Under the pieces are notes generated by a model, which was given only the letters and a program-made list of their open reading frames with translations, searched no databases and was not told the DNA's origin. From assembly GCA_033030425.1 (NCBI GenBank), contig JAUFSD010000023.1, positions 1 to 64,000 of the forward strand: 64,000 nucleotides of DNA, read 5' to 3'. Within the stretch, counting starts at the first letter, position 1; each line of letters begins with the position of its first letter. This document shows positions 11,534 to 22,241 of this stretch, one piece after another. The position numbers were made by a program, and so were the translations under genes. The stretch is from Verpa conica (Eukaryota; Ascomycota; Pezizomycetes; Pezizales; Morchellaceae).

Positions 11534-14213
11534 AGCTAATGGTTTGTAGCCGACACATGGTAACGGGGAGTACCTATCTTTCAGTCCTACTGTAGGTGTT
11601 GTTGATTTTATTAGTACGGAACTACTTACACAGTAGGTTTAACAAGGGGTCATGCGTTGTAGATCTATGTATGTTAGTAACTGGATTATAGATAGTGGTT
11701 ACTGGTTCTCCTAACACATAAATATTACCCTTTAAGTGATTGAAATCAAGTGTCAATGATACAGTATCCCAAATTGTGCATCTAGCTAAGGTCTTTAAGC
11801 TATTGAACTTTGTAAGACAAGTTACTTACATTACCAACCAGAAACGAACATTTTCACCTATAATATCGGCTAATTTATATAGTAAATACCAGCATTGTCT
11901 CATGGTACTTCTCTAGTAGTATTAGATGTAATAACTGACATTATTGGCAGTATAGTGGCTATTATATAGTATAATATATTTTGTAAAAATAAGGAAAATA
12001 CGCGTATCTAGGTATAGGTACATATTTACTTTAGGGAACACCTCTCGGCATACCTGAGATCATCCTTTGAGCCGTATAACCCCACCATCGTCATCTCGCT
12101 TGCTTAATAAGAAGAGAGAACGCTTTCTCATAACCATAAAGGGCATATGTGTGATGGTTAAATAATTGGTTAGCTCTAAACCGCCGCTCAACCGGCCTAA
12201 ATCACAAGTTACATATATTCCTTGCGCACCATACACAGATTGCTAAAGTGCTCTATGTATTCAATATATCGAGTGGTCGAGTGTGATACATCTACTTGTG
12301 AGGTGAGCCCAGTGGTGAGTAATAAGTATTGGGTGAAAAGCTCAAGTATTAGAGGTACCCTTACTTAATGCACAGCCACTCGCATATAGCAAATAGTTAG
12401 AGTTAAGGGAAAATCTTATGACACCTGGCTATGGTGGCGCAGGTTTTTCCTAAGAAATAGTCAATAGTTTCGCGTGGGCAATGGTCCCACTACTGACACT
12501 GTCATCAGAATTTCTCTTATCCCCGTAGCACATACATAGAAAGGATTCTGGCCCGGATGAGAGTCCCCCGATGAGAGCCTCAAAGGTAGGTAGCCGGGTA
12601 GAGTACTGAAACTTCTCGATGCTCTCTTGGAGCATCGAGCTAAATGTAGGCCGTGGCTGCAGAGACCTTGCAGATACGAGCTGTGGCTGGACGTAGCCGG
12701 ACGTGCAGATCGGCTCGGCTATTCTTTAAGCTTCTTTTGACTTTGGGGTTAGTTACCGGAACATATTTGGTCTTGGCGAGCAAGGGTTCAGATTGTGTCT
12801 CTTCCAAAAGCCTTCACGTGAGTGTGAAATATGTTTTGAGACCCCTCCAACTTGTTTGTAGAGACATGCGAACTCTCAAGCTCGGGGGGCATGGTCTAAG
12901 CAAGAGGTGACAAAACGGTATTAAAATCTCTCGTAAACCAGTCGAAGGAACTCTTTTGGCTGAAAAAATCACAAGTAACATGTTTCTAGACCCAGCGGCA
13001 TCTGCCAAACCTATTATCACCTAGGACTCGTAGGATCTAAATAAATTAGCTAATAAGGGCAATTATTATGTCCTCCTCACACTGCGATACTGTTTAAGTG
13101 AAGCCCATAGTCCCTCTAGGCTATACCTTATTAACCCTAGATCTATTTCGAGCCACAGACTGAACTACCTACACGCACCCCATAGGGTAATAGCCAGCCA
13201 ACCAACACCCAGAGAAGGGACTATAAAACAGTGGCTTGAGCGGGGTAAACCTGATGATATCCCCATATCTTGATAATAAACTAACGTCTATGTCTAGGTG
13301 GGTATGTTTCAGGGGATAGACACATCTCATTGAGTATCTATTTATAAGAATAAATGTACGAAGATATGTTGGCATCGTATACAGTACATTCATCAAGCGG
13401 CAGTGATGTAGAGAAAAACGTTAAATACTACTTGACTCTCCAGCCTACACTCCACCAACTCTTCAGTCATATTTTGTAAGACAGCCACTTCCCACCCAAC
13501 CTCCGTAACCATTACTGATTCTCCACCACTAGGTATATGTACAGTCATAGGCAATAAGTCATCGGACGCGGTTTCAGTGAATCTTGGCGTGTTTTAGCCC
13601 ATTTATCCATAGCTTTCAAGCAGGAGACTGCCATAGATGTAAAAAAAATCGAGCCCCAGAGCCAATGGGACCAGGGTTTCTTTATATGGGTAACTTTAAT
13701 CTTATACAGTAATTGAGGCCTATATCTACTCCATTCATTTACAAGGTACACTTGTTCTTCTTACTTCTTTTTAGGTATGTATAGTTAGATAAGGGATAAA
13801 ATGATAAAAAAGACTTTACTAGGGGTTATAGACCCTAGACCCTATATTCTAAGAGTCTATAGATGCAGTTAGCACACCAATATCTTTCATTATTTGCCAT
13901 TCTAAAAAAACCATCTTTTACATTGTACAAATTGCCAAATTTAGCCCCAAAAGCGGTGGTATCTTATGGCCTGAATAGGGGGGTTAGGGGGGGGTTTCTC
14001 CCACCCTAAATACATATAGACACTACTACTAGAACATAAAAAAAGCCCACTAGATAAAGACTTACTCTCTATAAGTAACAGTCTGCCCAAGTATCATGAA
14101 ATAATAAGAGCGCCAAGCCCCAATAACACCACCTAAAACAGGTCTTACCATGGCTCAGGCCGTCCGATGACTTATTGCCTATGACTGTACTGTCCTAGTT
14201 ATCAGTAACTATC
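11534..14213. other. AT-rich intergenic DNA, about 2.7 kb, no supported gene
   Basis: Several 60-85 codon frames (12450-12635 -, 12653-12910 + from a GTG, 12814-13020 -, 13545-13751 -) have no ATG-plus-promoter context, splice partner or recognisable motif, and I treat them as noise. No repeat with clear ends was found. Confidence 0.4.
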
Positions 14214-14653
14214 ATGCGTTTCTTCAGCAATTTCATGTTCATCGCGGCGTTGATTCTTACTGCCGACTATGTCTCAGCAGCGCTTCAGCACCCGGAAGAT
14301 GCTCTTGAGGCGCGCAACCCCACCCCAACTCTAGTTTTACGCGATGGGACCCCAACGAGGGTCCTAGAAAAGCGTGCATGTGTTACAAATGGGTGTAAAT
14401 GCGTACCGGGTACAAAGCAGGGTCAATATTGCTGGTCTTGCCCTCAGGTTACATATTCCGGCGACAATAGAGGCGGTAAAGGTAGTTTCCAGGACTGGGT
14501 TTTTGAGTGTGGTAAGAAATCTCATATACTTTTATTTTTATTTACCTCACTGATTATATGCAATCGACAGGTCAACAACGTGGGAAAGACGTTTGCTGTA
14601 GCTATGGGATACGGGAAAGCTGCAAGAACAATGGGAAAAGCCCTTGTGGTTAG
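14214..14653 (+). CDS. Secreted Kex2-processed cysteine-rich peptide precursor, 126 aa
   Basis: Exon 1 is 14214-14511 and exon 2 is 14571-14653. The 59-bp intron has a GTAAGA donor and a GACAG acceptor. Splicing shifts frame relative to simple read-through and restores a cysteine pattern, which supports it. Residues 1-23 form a signal peptide (hydrophobic core FMFIAALILTA). Residues about 24-54 are a propeptide ending in EKR, a Kex2 site. The mature part (from A55, 72 aa) carries ten cysteines: C-x4-C-x-C, then CWSC, one C before the splice, CC, and two near the C-terminus. This is the architecture of fungal effectors, antimicrobial or toxin-like peptides, but I do not recognise the family. 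If the intron is retained, a different 160-residue protein without the last cysteines would result. Confidence 0.75.
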
Positions 14654-16580
14654 CGGTGAGGCTGGTTGTCGGTTGTTTTATCAGTTGCTCCATTGAGATG
14701 TTGGTCTCGTTTTTTCTCCAAGTCTCCCTATGTACTTAGGTCATCAGAAATAGTTATACGTATGGCGCGCGCAGACTTAAATGTGCTAGCCGAGTTCGGG
14801 TGCGGAACAGCAACCCACACCAAATCTTAGCCAAACTTCAATAATCTGGGCATGCAAAAAATAAAAAAAAATCCTACAAGCTCAAGTGTATGCTCAACAG
14901 AAAACAAACACTACCAATATATGATCCCAGTGGAGTTTTTCCTCTAGTATACCCCTTCTTACTTGTTAGGCTATATGTAGCATCCATCATGTCTAAGTAT
15001 TTCTAGGAATGGTTCCATTTGGCACTTTCTACAGCCAAAAATGAAGTTTTATTCCACAACAACTACACATGCCAAAGCTTAACAAAAAGATATGGAGCTT
15101 TATTGATGCTATACAAGGCCACATATCTTTTTGTTAGTCTTTTGGCTGGCTGTGAGGGCCGGAATATCGGCTGAAATTTTGCGTCACATTTAAGACTGCG
15201 CGCGCCATACCTTGTTTAGGGGGATGGCACATATGTGGCTTATCAGGTTGATAAATACTGATTTTATTCGAACACGGAGAAATTTTGCTAGGCATTATAG
15301 GGGCCATAAGTATATAGCATAGTAACACATGCTAGTTTTACCCTTAAAATCCTAATCTACTAATTCTCTATTCATAGCCTACCAGCGCAGCCGAAATATT
15401 AATACACCACTTGAAATATGTCGGGGTATTTACTGGTAAATTCAGTAAAACTCCATTACCCCTAAGTGGAAAGAGTCTATTATAACATTAGTATTTTTGG
15501 CGACGTGGCCTACAATTACTAGTATAAAGCGAGATAGCAACCATAGGATTATAATTTTGTCGTTCCGCATTCCGCTAGGGTTTATAATTAACTTTGGTTG
15601 CTATAGTACTCTACTATTTCCATAAAGGAATGCTTGCGTTGCCACAAACCAGACTACTGTTTCAGGGCTTCCTAGGCCACGGCTAATACAGTACCTTATT
15701 ATCTAGATTTATCCGACCCGCTACAGCAGGATTTAGCACGCACTATAATAGTTGGAACCATTGAATTGAAGACACTAGAGCAAGAAAAGTCTATATTGTT
15801 AGTTACCACAGCGACCCGGAATCTCGCGGAGGTGACAACGTAATAACCTGAGAAATCAACAGACATTATAGGTATAAATTTATCATTCAAAATTTCAACT
15901 TCATCTGAGATGGAACTAGAGACATAAGGCACTTTGAGTTATTTCAAATCAAGTTGCGTGGGCGTTCAACCAATGTGGGTACGCCGGGGATTTCGGATTG
16001 CTGTGGCAACTAACAGTACTAGTGCTGGAGTAATGCAGAGGAAACCTGTTGCATATTTATGAATTGCGCAAGTAACTTCCGGCCGCAGCGGGTCGAGTAA
16101 ATCCAGATTATACGGTATAGCTCCCAATATTCAAGAGCAAAGCATTTAGTGAGTTAAAAAAGTTGAAATAATATAATACCATTATCCACAATCAAGCCTA
16201 ACCCTTTCAGTTATATTCCCTGTGGATAAGAGAAAGATTCTGTTATCTTTCTCTACCTACCGAAAAGAATATAATACGTCGAATGGGGACTGTTAAGTTA
16301 CCACCGTAGAGGCGCCGGAATTGTCAATATAGACCCTTTCTAAAGTGCTCAGGGGTTAATAAAGTCCTTAGTCGGTAGGATTTCAATGTACCGTTCTCTT
16401 GGAAAATATAGCCTAGCTCTAGCCTCAAACACAAACTGTAGCTAAAGAATCGAATTGTCCTAGTCATGCCATAAGTTCACTCTTTCTATTCAGCCTACTA
16501 AATTCTATGAGATTATGTCGGAGTTTGGCCTGAGAGTTAGTTTGATATAGATTAGTATTGTAAACTAGCCTGAGTACGGT
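14654..16580. other. Intergenic DNA, about 1.9 kb, no gene seen
   Basis: Short frames only (15134-15328 -, 15699-15932 -), with no recognisable motifs. The sequence is AT-rich with no obvious tandem or inverted repeats. Confidence 0.4.
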
Positions 16581-17496
16581 ATGACGCGTATTGAGCACTA
16601 CCCCGCATCCCCTTACCACCATATATCTTACCCATTACCTCCCTACACCGTGGCCTACAAGGACATGTCTGGCGAGGGAATTCAGAGGGCTCCAAGCCCA
16701 GCCTATAGCCAAGGTGAGTTTGCAGGCAACCCTATTCAACCGTGCGATAGCCCCGCGACGCAAGCTGATATCTGTAGGTGACATTGTTTCTGGAGGTACA
16801 ATTACACTTCCTCATGAAACGTTCGCAGCGATGACAACGACAATCGCACAACTTACCGCCCAGAATATGCAACTACAGGCGGGACTGATGCGCCGAACTA
16901 CTACCGAACCCCCTACGGACAAAAAAACGGATACAGAGATTACGAGATTGAGTGAGGAGATTTCGCGCCTAGCAACTATCCCAACACCGATAAGCTCGAG
17001 CCGAGTTTCACATGGTGGGGAAAACGTTGAGACAACCGGTGACGGTAGTGGCGCAGGGTCCCTCGAGAACTTTCAAGCAGTTACTAAACGGAATTGGCAT
17101 GGTAAACTTGGTCGGGCTCACATGGCGGATGTCGATAGAATGCCGGATACGGCAAAAAAGGAGTTAGACTGTTTTCTACGGCGGACAATCCACGTAATGG
17201 TCCCAGTTGGCGGGAGCTATAGTGAGATCCAAGTAGACATAGTATTTGCGACCTTATCAACATTTGGTTTACGGCTCGAAGATAGGGGATCATTCGCGGA
17301 TGTCACTATATTTACCGATGCTGAACGACAGGAGGCCCCTACAATTACCCGTTTATTTAATTTTTCCGCCTACTTTTACGCACACGACAACAAATTCGAG
17401 AGATACTGGAGAGCTTCTGCTATAGAGACAATACTTGAGCTGGCTCGGTATCGTGGATTATTTGACACAGGGGGTTTTATGAAACAGGTCGATTAA
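16581..17496 (+). CDS. Orphan protein with coiled-coil segment, 283 aa
   Basis: Exon 1 is 16581-16713 and exon 2 is 16778-17496. The 64-bp intron (GTGAGT...CTGTAG, branch-like GCTGAT) joins in phase and replaces an alternative frame that would open at 16591. The N-terminus is rich in Tyr and Pro (PASPYHH, PLPPYTV). Residues about 45-120 (AAMTTTIAQLTAQNMQLQ, then TEITRLSEEISRL) have a heptad character suggesting a short coiled coil. The C-terminal 140 residues are mixed alpha/beta, with no signal peptide or membrane helix. I do not recognise a family. The Tyr/Pro leader plus coiled coil plus globular domain resembles the neighbouring lectin gene in layout only. Confidence 0.65.
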
Positions 17497-17979
17497 TCTA
17501 TAATCATTTTGCCAGTGTAAACTCTAGCTGAGGGGGGGTTGGTTTATTCTAGTAGCGATATCATTTGGTATCTGTGTAGTATCGTAGATCCTAGATAAAT
17601 TGACGGCTCTACTCGTTCCTTTGAACTCTCAAGTAGTCCTCTAATCTTATAGTCTACTGCTTGTGTTTGTCTCTTCGTCTTAAAGCTTATCAGCTGTACC
17701 TAAGATTTGATACTTGACTGCTCGTCAAAAGGTTAGAAAGTCAGGTTTCAGGGGCTCCATGTGGTTTGGAATCCAAGCCTGCTACCCCGCCTTCCTTGTT
17801 AACGGGAGGTCACATGATAGGTATCCCGGTGCTAATCAGTCCAACCATTAGGTCCAGCATCCCAATTTGGGCAATTAACTCGGTAACTACAGCCAAGGTA
17901 ACATAAGTTATATAGGGGCCTAATTGGAAGATCTAGATAACTTCTCTAGAAACTAGAAAAGCCTTCCAAGCACACATCT
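17497..17979. other. Short intergenic region, about 480 bp
   Basis: Separates the orphan coiled-coil gene from the lectin gene. Apart from a T/C-rich stretch near 17600-17700, nothing is recognised in it. Confidence 0.4.
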
Positions 17980-19301
17980 ATGAATACCGAAGCTCTACCC
18001 CCACCATATACTCCGGCTCCATATCTCGCCCAAGGTTCTTTTCTGACTAGCTCGCAGCTTGTCTACTACTTTCAAGGCTTGTATTCCCCTGGCTGTGCTG
18101 ACTTACGCGGCCGCTAAATATCTGTCTCACTCTGCTTCAGACTTCTACGCCAGCCTCAAGTATATCCCGAGTGCGCCCGAGCATGTGTTTGAACGACTGG
18201 TTGGAAATGTGAGTAGTTATGTAGCCCATGCTCAGGTCTCATGCTCATCCTAAGGGAGTATGTTTTGGCACAGCCATTAATAACTCAGGCTGGCATCAGC
18301 TGAGCCATGCCTTCACAGGGATACTGGAGCAAGAGCGTTTCCGGGACGATAATCGGTATCCAAACATTCTTCGAGAGATAAAAGAACTGGAGTTGTCCAA
18401 AAGCCGCCTTCGAGCAGAAATAGCGGAACTGAAAGTAACGATATCGACAACCCTCGGTAATTGTCCCACCGTCGGGAGTTTCCATACCAGCGAGATAAGA
18501 TCCCGTGACCAACCACAAAAAGAGCACTCGAAAGTAGTTCAATTCACAAGACCATATTCTAAACCTCCTGGCATAATGATAGGCTTCACTTCCTTTGATT
18601 TGTCAGGAGGGATCACTCTGGTCTCGACCCCGAGCCTAATTAAGAATGACAAGTTCCAAATAAGGATTGGCTCCTGGTCCAATACAGTAATGCATAGCGC
18701 TAGCTGTATGTGGTTTGAAGTAGATACTGACGATCCAGACTTCCAATACGGAGAATTCCTCATCGATCAAGACCACCCCTGGAACGAACCCAAACTCAAG
18801 ACAACACGCCAGATCACTTTTCTCCGCCCATACTCCGCTCCTCCGCAGATAGTAGTGTGGATACACAAACTTGCTTTTCATTGCAATACCGATTGACGTT
18901 TACATGTATATGCAACAGACATAAAAATAACAGGATTCAAACTTCACGTTGACACCTGGGGTGACTCGGCACTACACCATGCTGGTGCATCATGGGTCGC
19001 CTGTACGGCGAATAAGCCGAACGTCTTCACCGGTAGTTTCAGCACATCCGATCTCCGCTCTGGCGAATTTCCTCACCTCAAGAATAGTGGGTATGTCAGG
19101 TTTGGTAACGGTGTCACTCAGTTCACTACTCCTCCCCGCATTATAGCGGCGATAAACAGGATTGACATAAGTTCGAAATACGACATGCGACTCTCCCTAA
19201 AGACTTCGGACATTACAGCCACTGGCATGACCTGGAATCTTGATGGCTGGTCTGATACAATTCTATATTCCGCAGGAGCGTCGTTTATTGCGCTTGGTTA
19301 A
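17980..19301 (+). pseudogene. H-type lectin gene (three lectin domains) with in-frame TGA
   Basis: Exons 17980-18034, 18141-18208 and 18255-19301. Intron 1 is 106 bp (GTTCTT...TTCAG, branch-like CTAAA) and intron 2 is 46 bp (GTGAGT...CTAAG). The start gives MNTEALPPPYTPAP. A short coiled coil (about residues 75-105, REIKELELSKSRLRAEIAEL) precedes three H-type lectin repeats, each running from a PP-I/V strand, through an aromatic-R/K beta hairpin, to W-(S/G/D)-(N/D)-(T/S)-x-x-x-x-(S/A) and an A/S-rich end strand. A TGA at 18894-18896 (codon 255) interrupts domain 2 exactly where the aligned third domain has an aromatic residue (IDISSKYDMRL). The frame stays open for 135 more codons to TAA 19299-19301. 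Either the gene is broken by one nonsense change (for example TGG to TGA) giving a 254-aa product, or it uses read-through. H-type lectins bind GalNAc-type sugars in animals; the fungal role is unknown. Confidence 0.7.
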
Positions 19302-21799
19302 ATTGCTTTGGCTTTTGGGTGTTCAAGGATGTATGCATACCTGGCTGTAGCTTGGTGGTTAAAATTTCTTGTAACTGAAAAGAGATGGAGTACTATGTGT
19401 ACTGGAAAGATGCACGGTGACGAGGTATCGATTTATGTCATTGATTGAGAGTATTACAACCCAATAAAACGTTGTGTTGGAAGGCTACCGACAATTCTCA
19501 CAAAATAAATTAAATATGAATTGTTGCAGATATTAAGATCAGGCGTGCCGGGTAATTAATTTCATTTGAAAGCTTCGGTAAAGGTTCTAGAAGACACACT
19601 GAGATATCAAGTACCGGTGTACACTACACCTATCACACATATATGGAGATATATCCCAAAGGAACATAGGTTATAAAAACAATTTCTGCCTAGTGAAAAC
19701 AGCTATTGGTAGATATCACTCGTATATTACAACTGACAAGAGGAAATGTGCCCTATATAACAGATAGAAACGGGGTAGAAACTAGTCCGGAATAGTGGAT
19801 ATCCCTATCCAGCTACTCTAGTTTAACATTCCTTCTACCTGAAAATATCAACCAAAGTGTTTATTGATGGAGGGGCTACTCGATAACCCGGTGAAAAATG
19901 CTATTCCCTAAAGCGGTGGTGGCTCAACGCACAGTACTAGCTCAGCCAATTACTATGAGACCAATAAACGTGAGTCAAAAAACCAGCCACCACTTAGAGG
20001 TGGGTTTGCCGGTATCTGGGGTAGGGAAAAATGAGATCCTTCAAGCCAGACTCATTGGCTAGAAGAGAATAGAAAGCCACTGAAAGGGCACCTCCTACTC
20101 GCCGCAGAATCCCTCTCGTTTTTCCAAACTTCTTCCCTGACCCGAGTATATGGATAAAGTTATTTTAAATATATGAGTTGATTTGCCTTGCCTTCTTTAT
20201 CGGTACCCTGACTCCGCGATCGGTACACCGTTATATGCCAAGCTAACCAAACCCGTGAACCCACCTCCCCTACGTTGTTGATAAAAAATACTGATTACCT
20301 CCTAGTCCATTGGTGGAACGCCGCATATCCAGGAACATTTTTCAATGGACTGGTCTACAAGCAAGCGGTTTATTATATCAGAAGAACCACCATTGTTTTG
20401 GATATTAAGCAGCTAATGGGGACCACTCTAGAATACCAGTAACAGGGCACAAGCTTGAAGTTCTCAAATCACAACTTTTTCATAAGCGAATACTTGCTCT
20501 GGAAACTTCAAATAAAGATATAAGCTCTGAGAGCTATTAGGAGCGTAATCAGTACGAATCGTATTTACAGTCTATTGAAAGAATGACTGAATTAATAACT
20601 CTAGAGAGCTCTTATTGTAAAAAGTTAGGGTTAGAGGATATCCTAGAAGGTGTTTCCTGATCTATTTGCCGGTCATTGAAGAAAATCTTGGACATATACT
20701 GCCACAAACCAGAGCCCGTAGGTATTAGGGAGGCGGTGATTCTAAGGAAGGCGTTGGGCTTAACTAGTGTGGCCGGTGGTTAGGCCTTCTAATGGGCCGA
20801 CCAATATTTTGGCTTGCCCGGGCCGTACTTGGGCCAGACTGGACCGGGAGAATATTTTTGCTAGTTGGGCTGAGCTGTAGGAAATATTTTCCCAGGCCAA
20901 ATACTTAATTGGGCTCACCATAGTAATTATTAGAAGGGGCTTGTCTCTAAGGTAGCACCAGAGGGTACGGGTGTTGGAGACTTCACTGTTTGCAACCGTC
21001 CGGGGCCCTACAGCCACCCTAGGACCGGACGGACTATGAGTTGTGGTCCGTCCGGGGTTAGTAGCTCTCCGGACTATGAGGCTTATAGGGCCTGACAGGC
21101 CTCCACAAAGGAGAAATTTAGTATTTCTCGGCAAGTCACATAATGAAATATCAAATATAACTCCGCAGATGAACACCTAAAATGAGTTCTTGATGAGTTG
21201 AGACATTTAAATCAACCCTAGCCCACCAGACCTTGGCGCCCTGCCGGCGACTATAATCCACTCAGTCCGTCCAGTCCTCGATCTCCACGCCCTAGGGTAA
21301 GTATAGTACCCGGATAAGAGAGACTATGGGGTGTAGAGCGTACAGTCCTAGTACCAAGGACGGACGGACTGCCCTGTTGCCTTCACTGGTGAGCCCAGAA
21401 CTCGAATAAATGAATGAATTAATTAGCCCTAAGTAGATGGAGTAAAAAGGAGCCCATAGAACTTCTACAACATGCAGTAAATATAAAATACAATTCGGAT
21501 ATAGAGGTTCTAATAGGTCGTAAATTTGACACGAGACAACGGTCAAAACACACGTAGTGCAATATTTCTGGTATGTAGAGAGTACGATAATTGTCTGAGT
21601 ATATGTTTCATTTTCCAAACGACTACCTGAAATTCCAAGTGGATTCTCAGCTTCTGTTCCAGATTTATAATAAACTTTTAAACCTATAAAGGCGCTCTTA
21701 TTTTCCTGTCGAGTCTTATTTCATCATATCACGAGCATATCTGCCTAGTGTTATGCACAATTGTTGTTAATTGTTACAGAGACCGAGCCACAACGGCTG
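19302..21799. other. Non-coding region, about 2.5 kb
   Basis: No gene is supported. A GC-rich patch at about 20760-21080 with many GGCC/CCGG words interrupts AT-rich DNA and may be an old repeat. At 21405-21425 a reverse-oriented (TGAA)n-like stretch resembles the LINE-tail insertions but lacks clear target duplications. Confidence 0.4.
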
Positions 21800-21807
21800 T
21801 TATACGT

Positions 21808-21937
21808 CAGAGGTTTAAATGGGCCGGCCCGGGCTCAAAACTAGGGTGGCCCGGCCTGGCCCAATAATTGATTTAGTATAGTGATTGCTGGCCCGGGCCA
21901 CATGAAAAGTGGCTGGGCCGGCCCATTTAAACCTCTG
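21808..21937. mobile_element. 130-bp MITE of hAT type
   Basis: The element starts CAGAGGTTTAAATGGGCCGG and ends with the exact reverse complement, giving a 23-bp perfect terminal inverted repeat. Both sides carry the same 8-bp target duplication, TTATACGT (21800-21807 and 21938-21945). An 8-bp duplication and termini beginning CAG-G are the hallmarks of hAT superfamily elements. The interior is GC-rich with GGCCCGGG words and has no coding capacity. The perfect repeats and duplication suggest recent mobility, with a transposase supplied from elsewhere in the genome. Confidence 0.85.
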
Positions 21938-22035
21938 TTATACGTTCCCCTACGCTAGTCCATATATGACCCGTGTCCACACGTGACCTTTCACTAGTGA
22001 CTATACCAACTGTACCAGCTATACACTAACCCTAT

Positions 22036-22225
22036 TGTTGACGGAATTTGTTACTGTTTCTTTTGTAATTTTATATTTTGCTATTTTTGCGATATTTGTT
22101 TTAGGCGGACCAGGTTTATTTTTAGGAAGGGGAAGGGTAATTTTTAGGTCATAGTGTCATACTGCATACCAGATTTTGTACCCAGAATAATAAAATCACT
22201 TGATATAAAAAAAAAAAAAAAAAAA
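22036..22225 (+). mobile_element. 190-bp poly-A retroposon with 16-bp target duplication
   Basis: A 190-bp insert ending in an uninterrupted run of 19 A (22207-22225) is flanked by perfect 16-bp direct repeats, TATACACTAACCCTAT, at 22020-22035 and 22226-22241. This is the signature of target-primed reverse transcription by LINE machinery. The body is T-rich with no recognised tRNA-like head, so it could be a 5'-truncated LINE, a SINE, or a retrocopied host transcript. It is non-coding. Confidence 0.85.
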
Positions 22226-22241
22226 TATACACTAACCCTAT

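Noticed and set aside
14511..14696. Unspliced 160-aa version of the cysteine peptide
   Set aside because: The added segment is translated intron plus a shifted frame; splicing restores five cysteines and an earlier natural stop.
16591..16777. Alternative start at 16591 reading through the intron of the orphan coiled-coil gene
   Set aside because: The frame from ATG 16581 has a better start and a GTGAGT/TAG intron that joins in phase; the alternative N-terminus looks like translated intron.
20760..21176. 138-aa minus-strand frame in a GC-rich patch
   Set aside because: Built from GGCC-rich repeat-like sequence, no motif, probably old mobile DNA.
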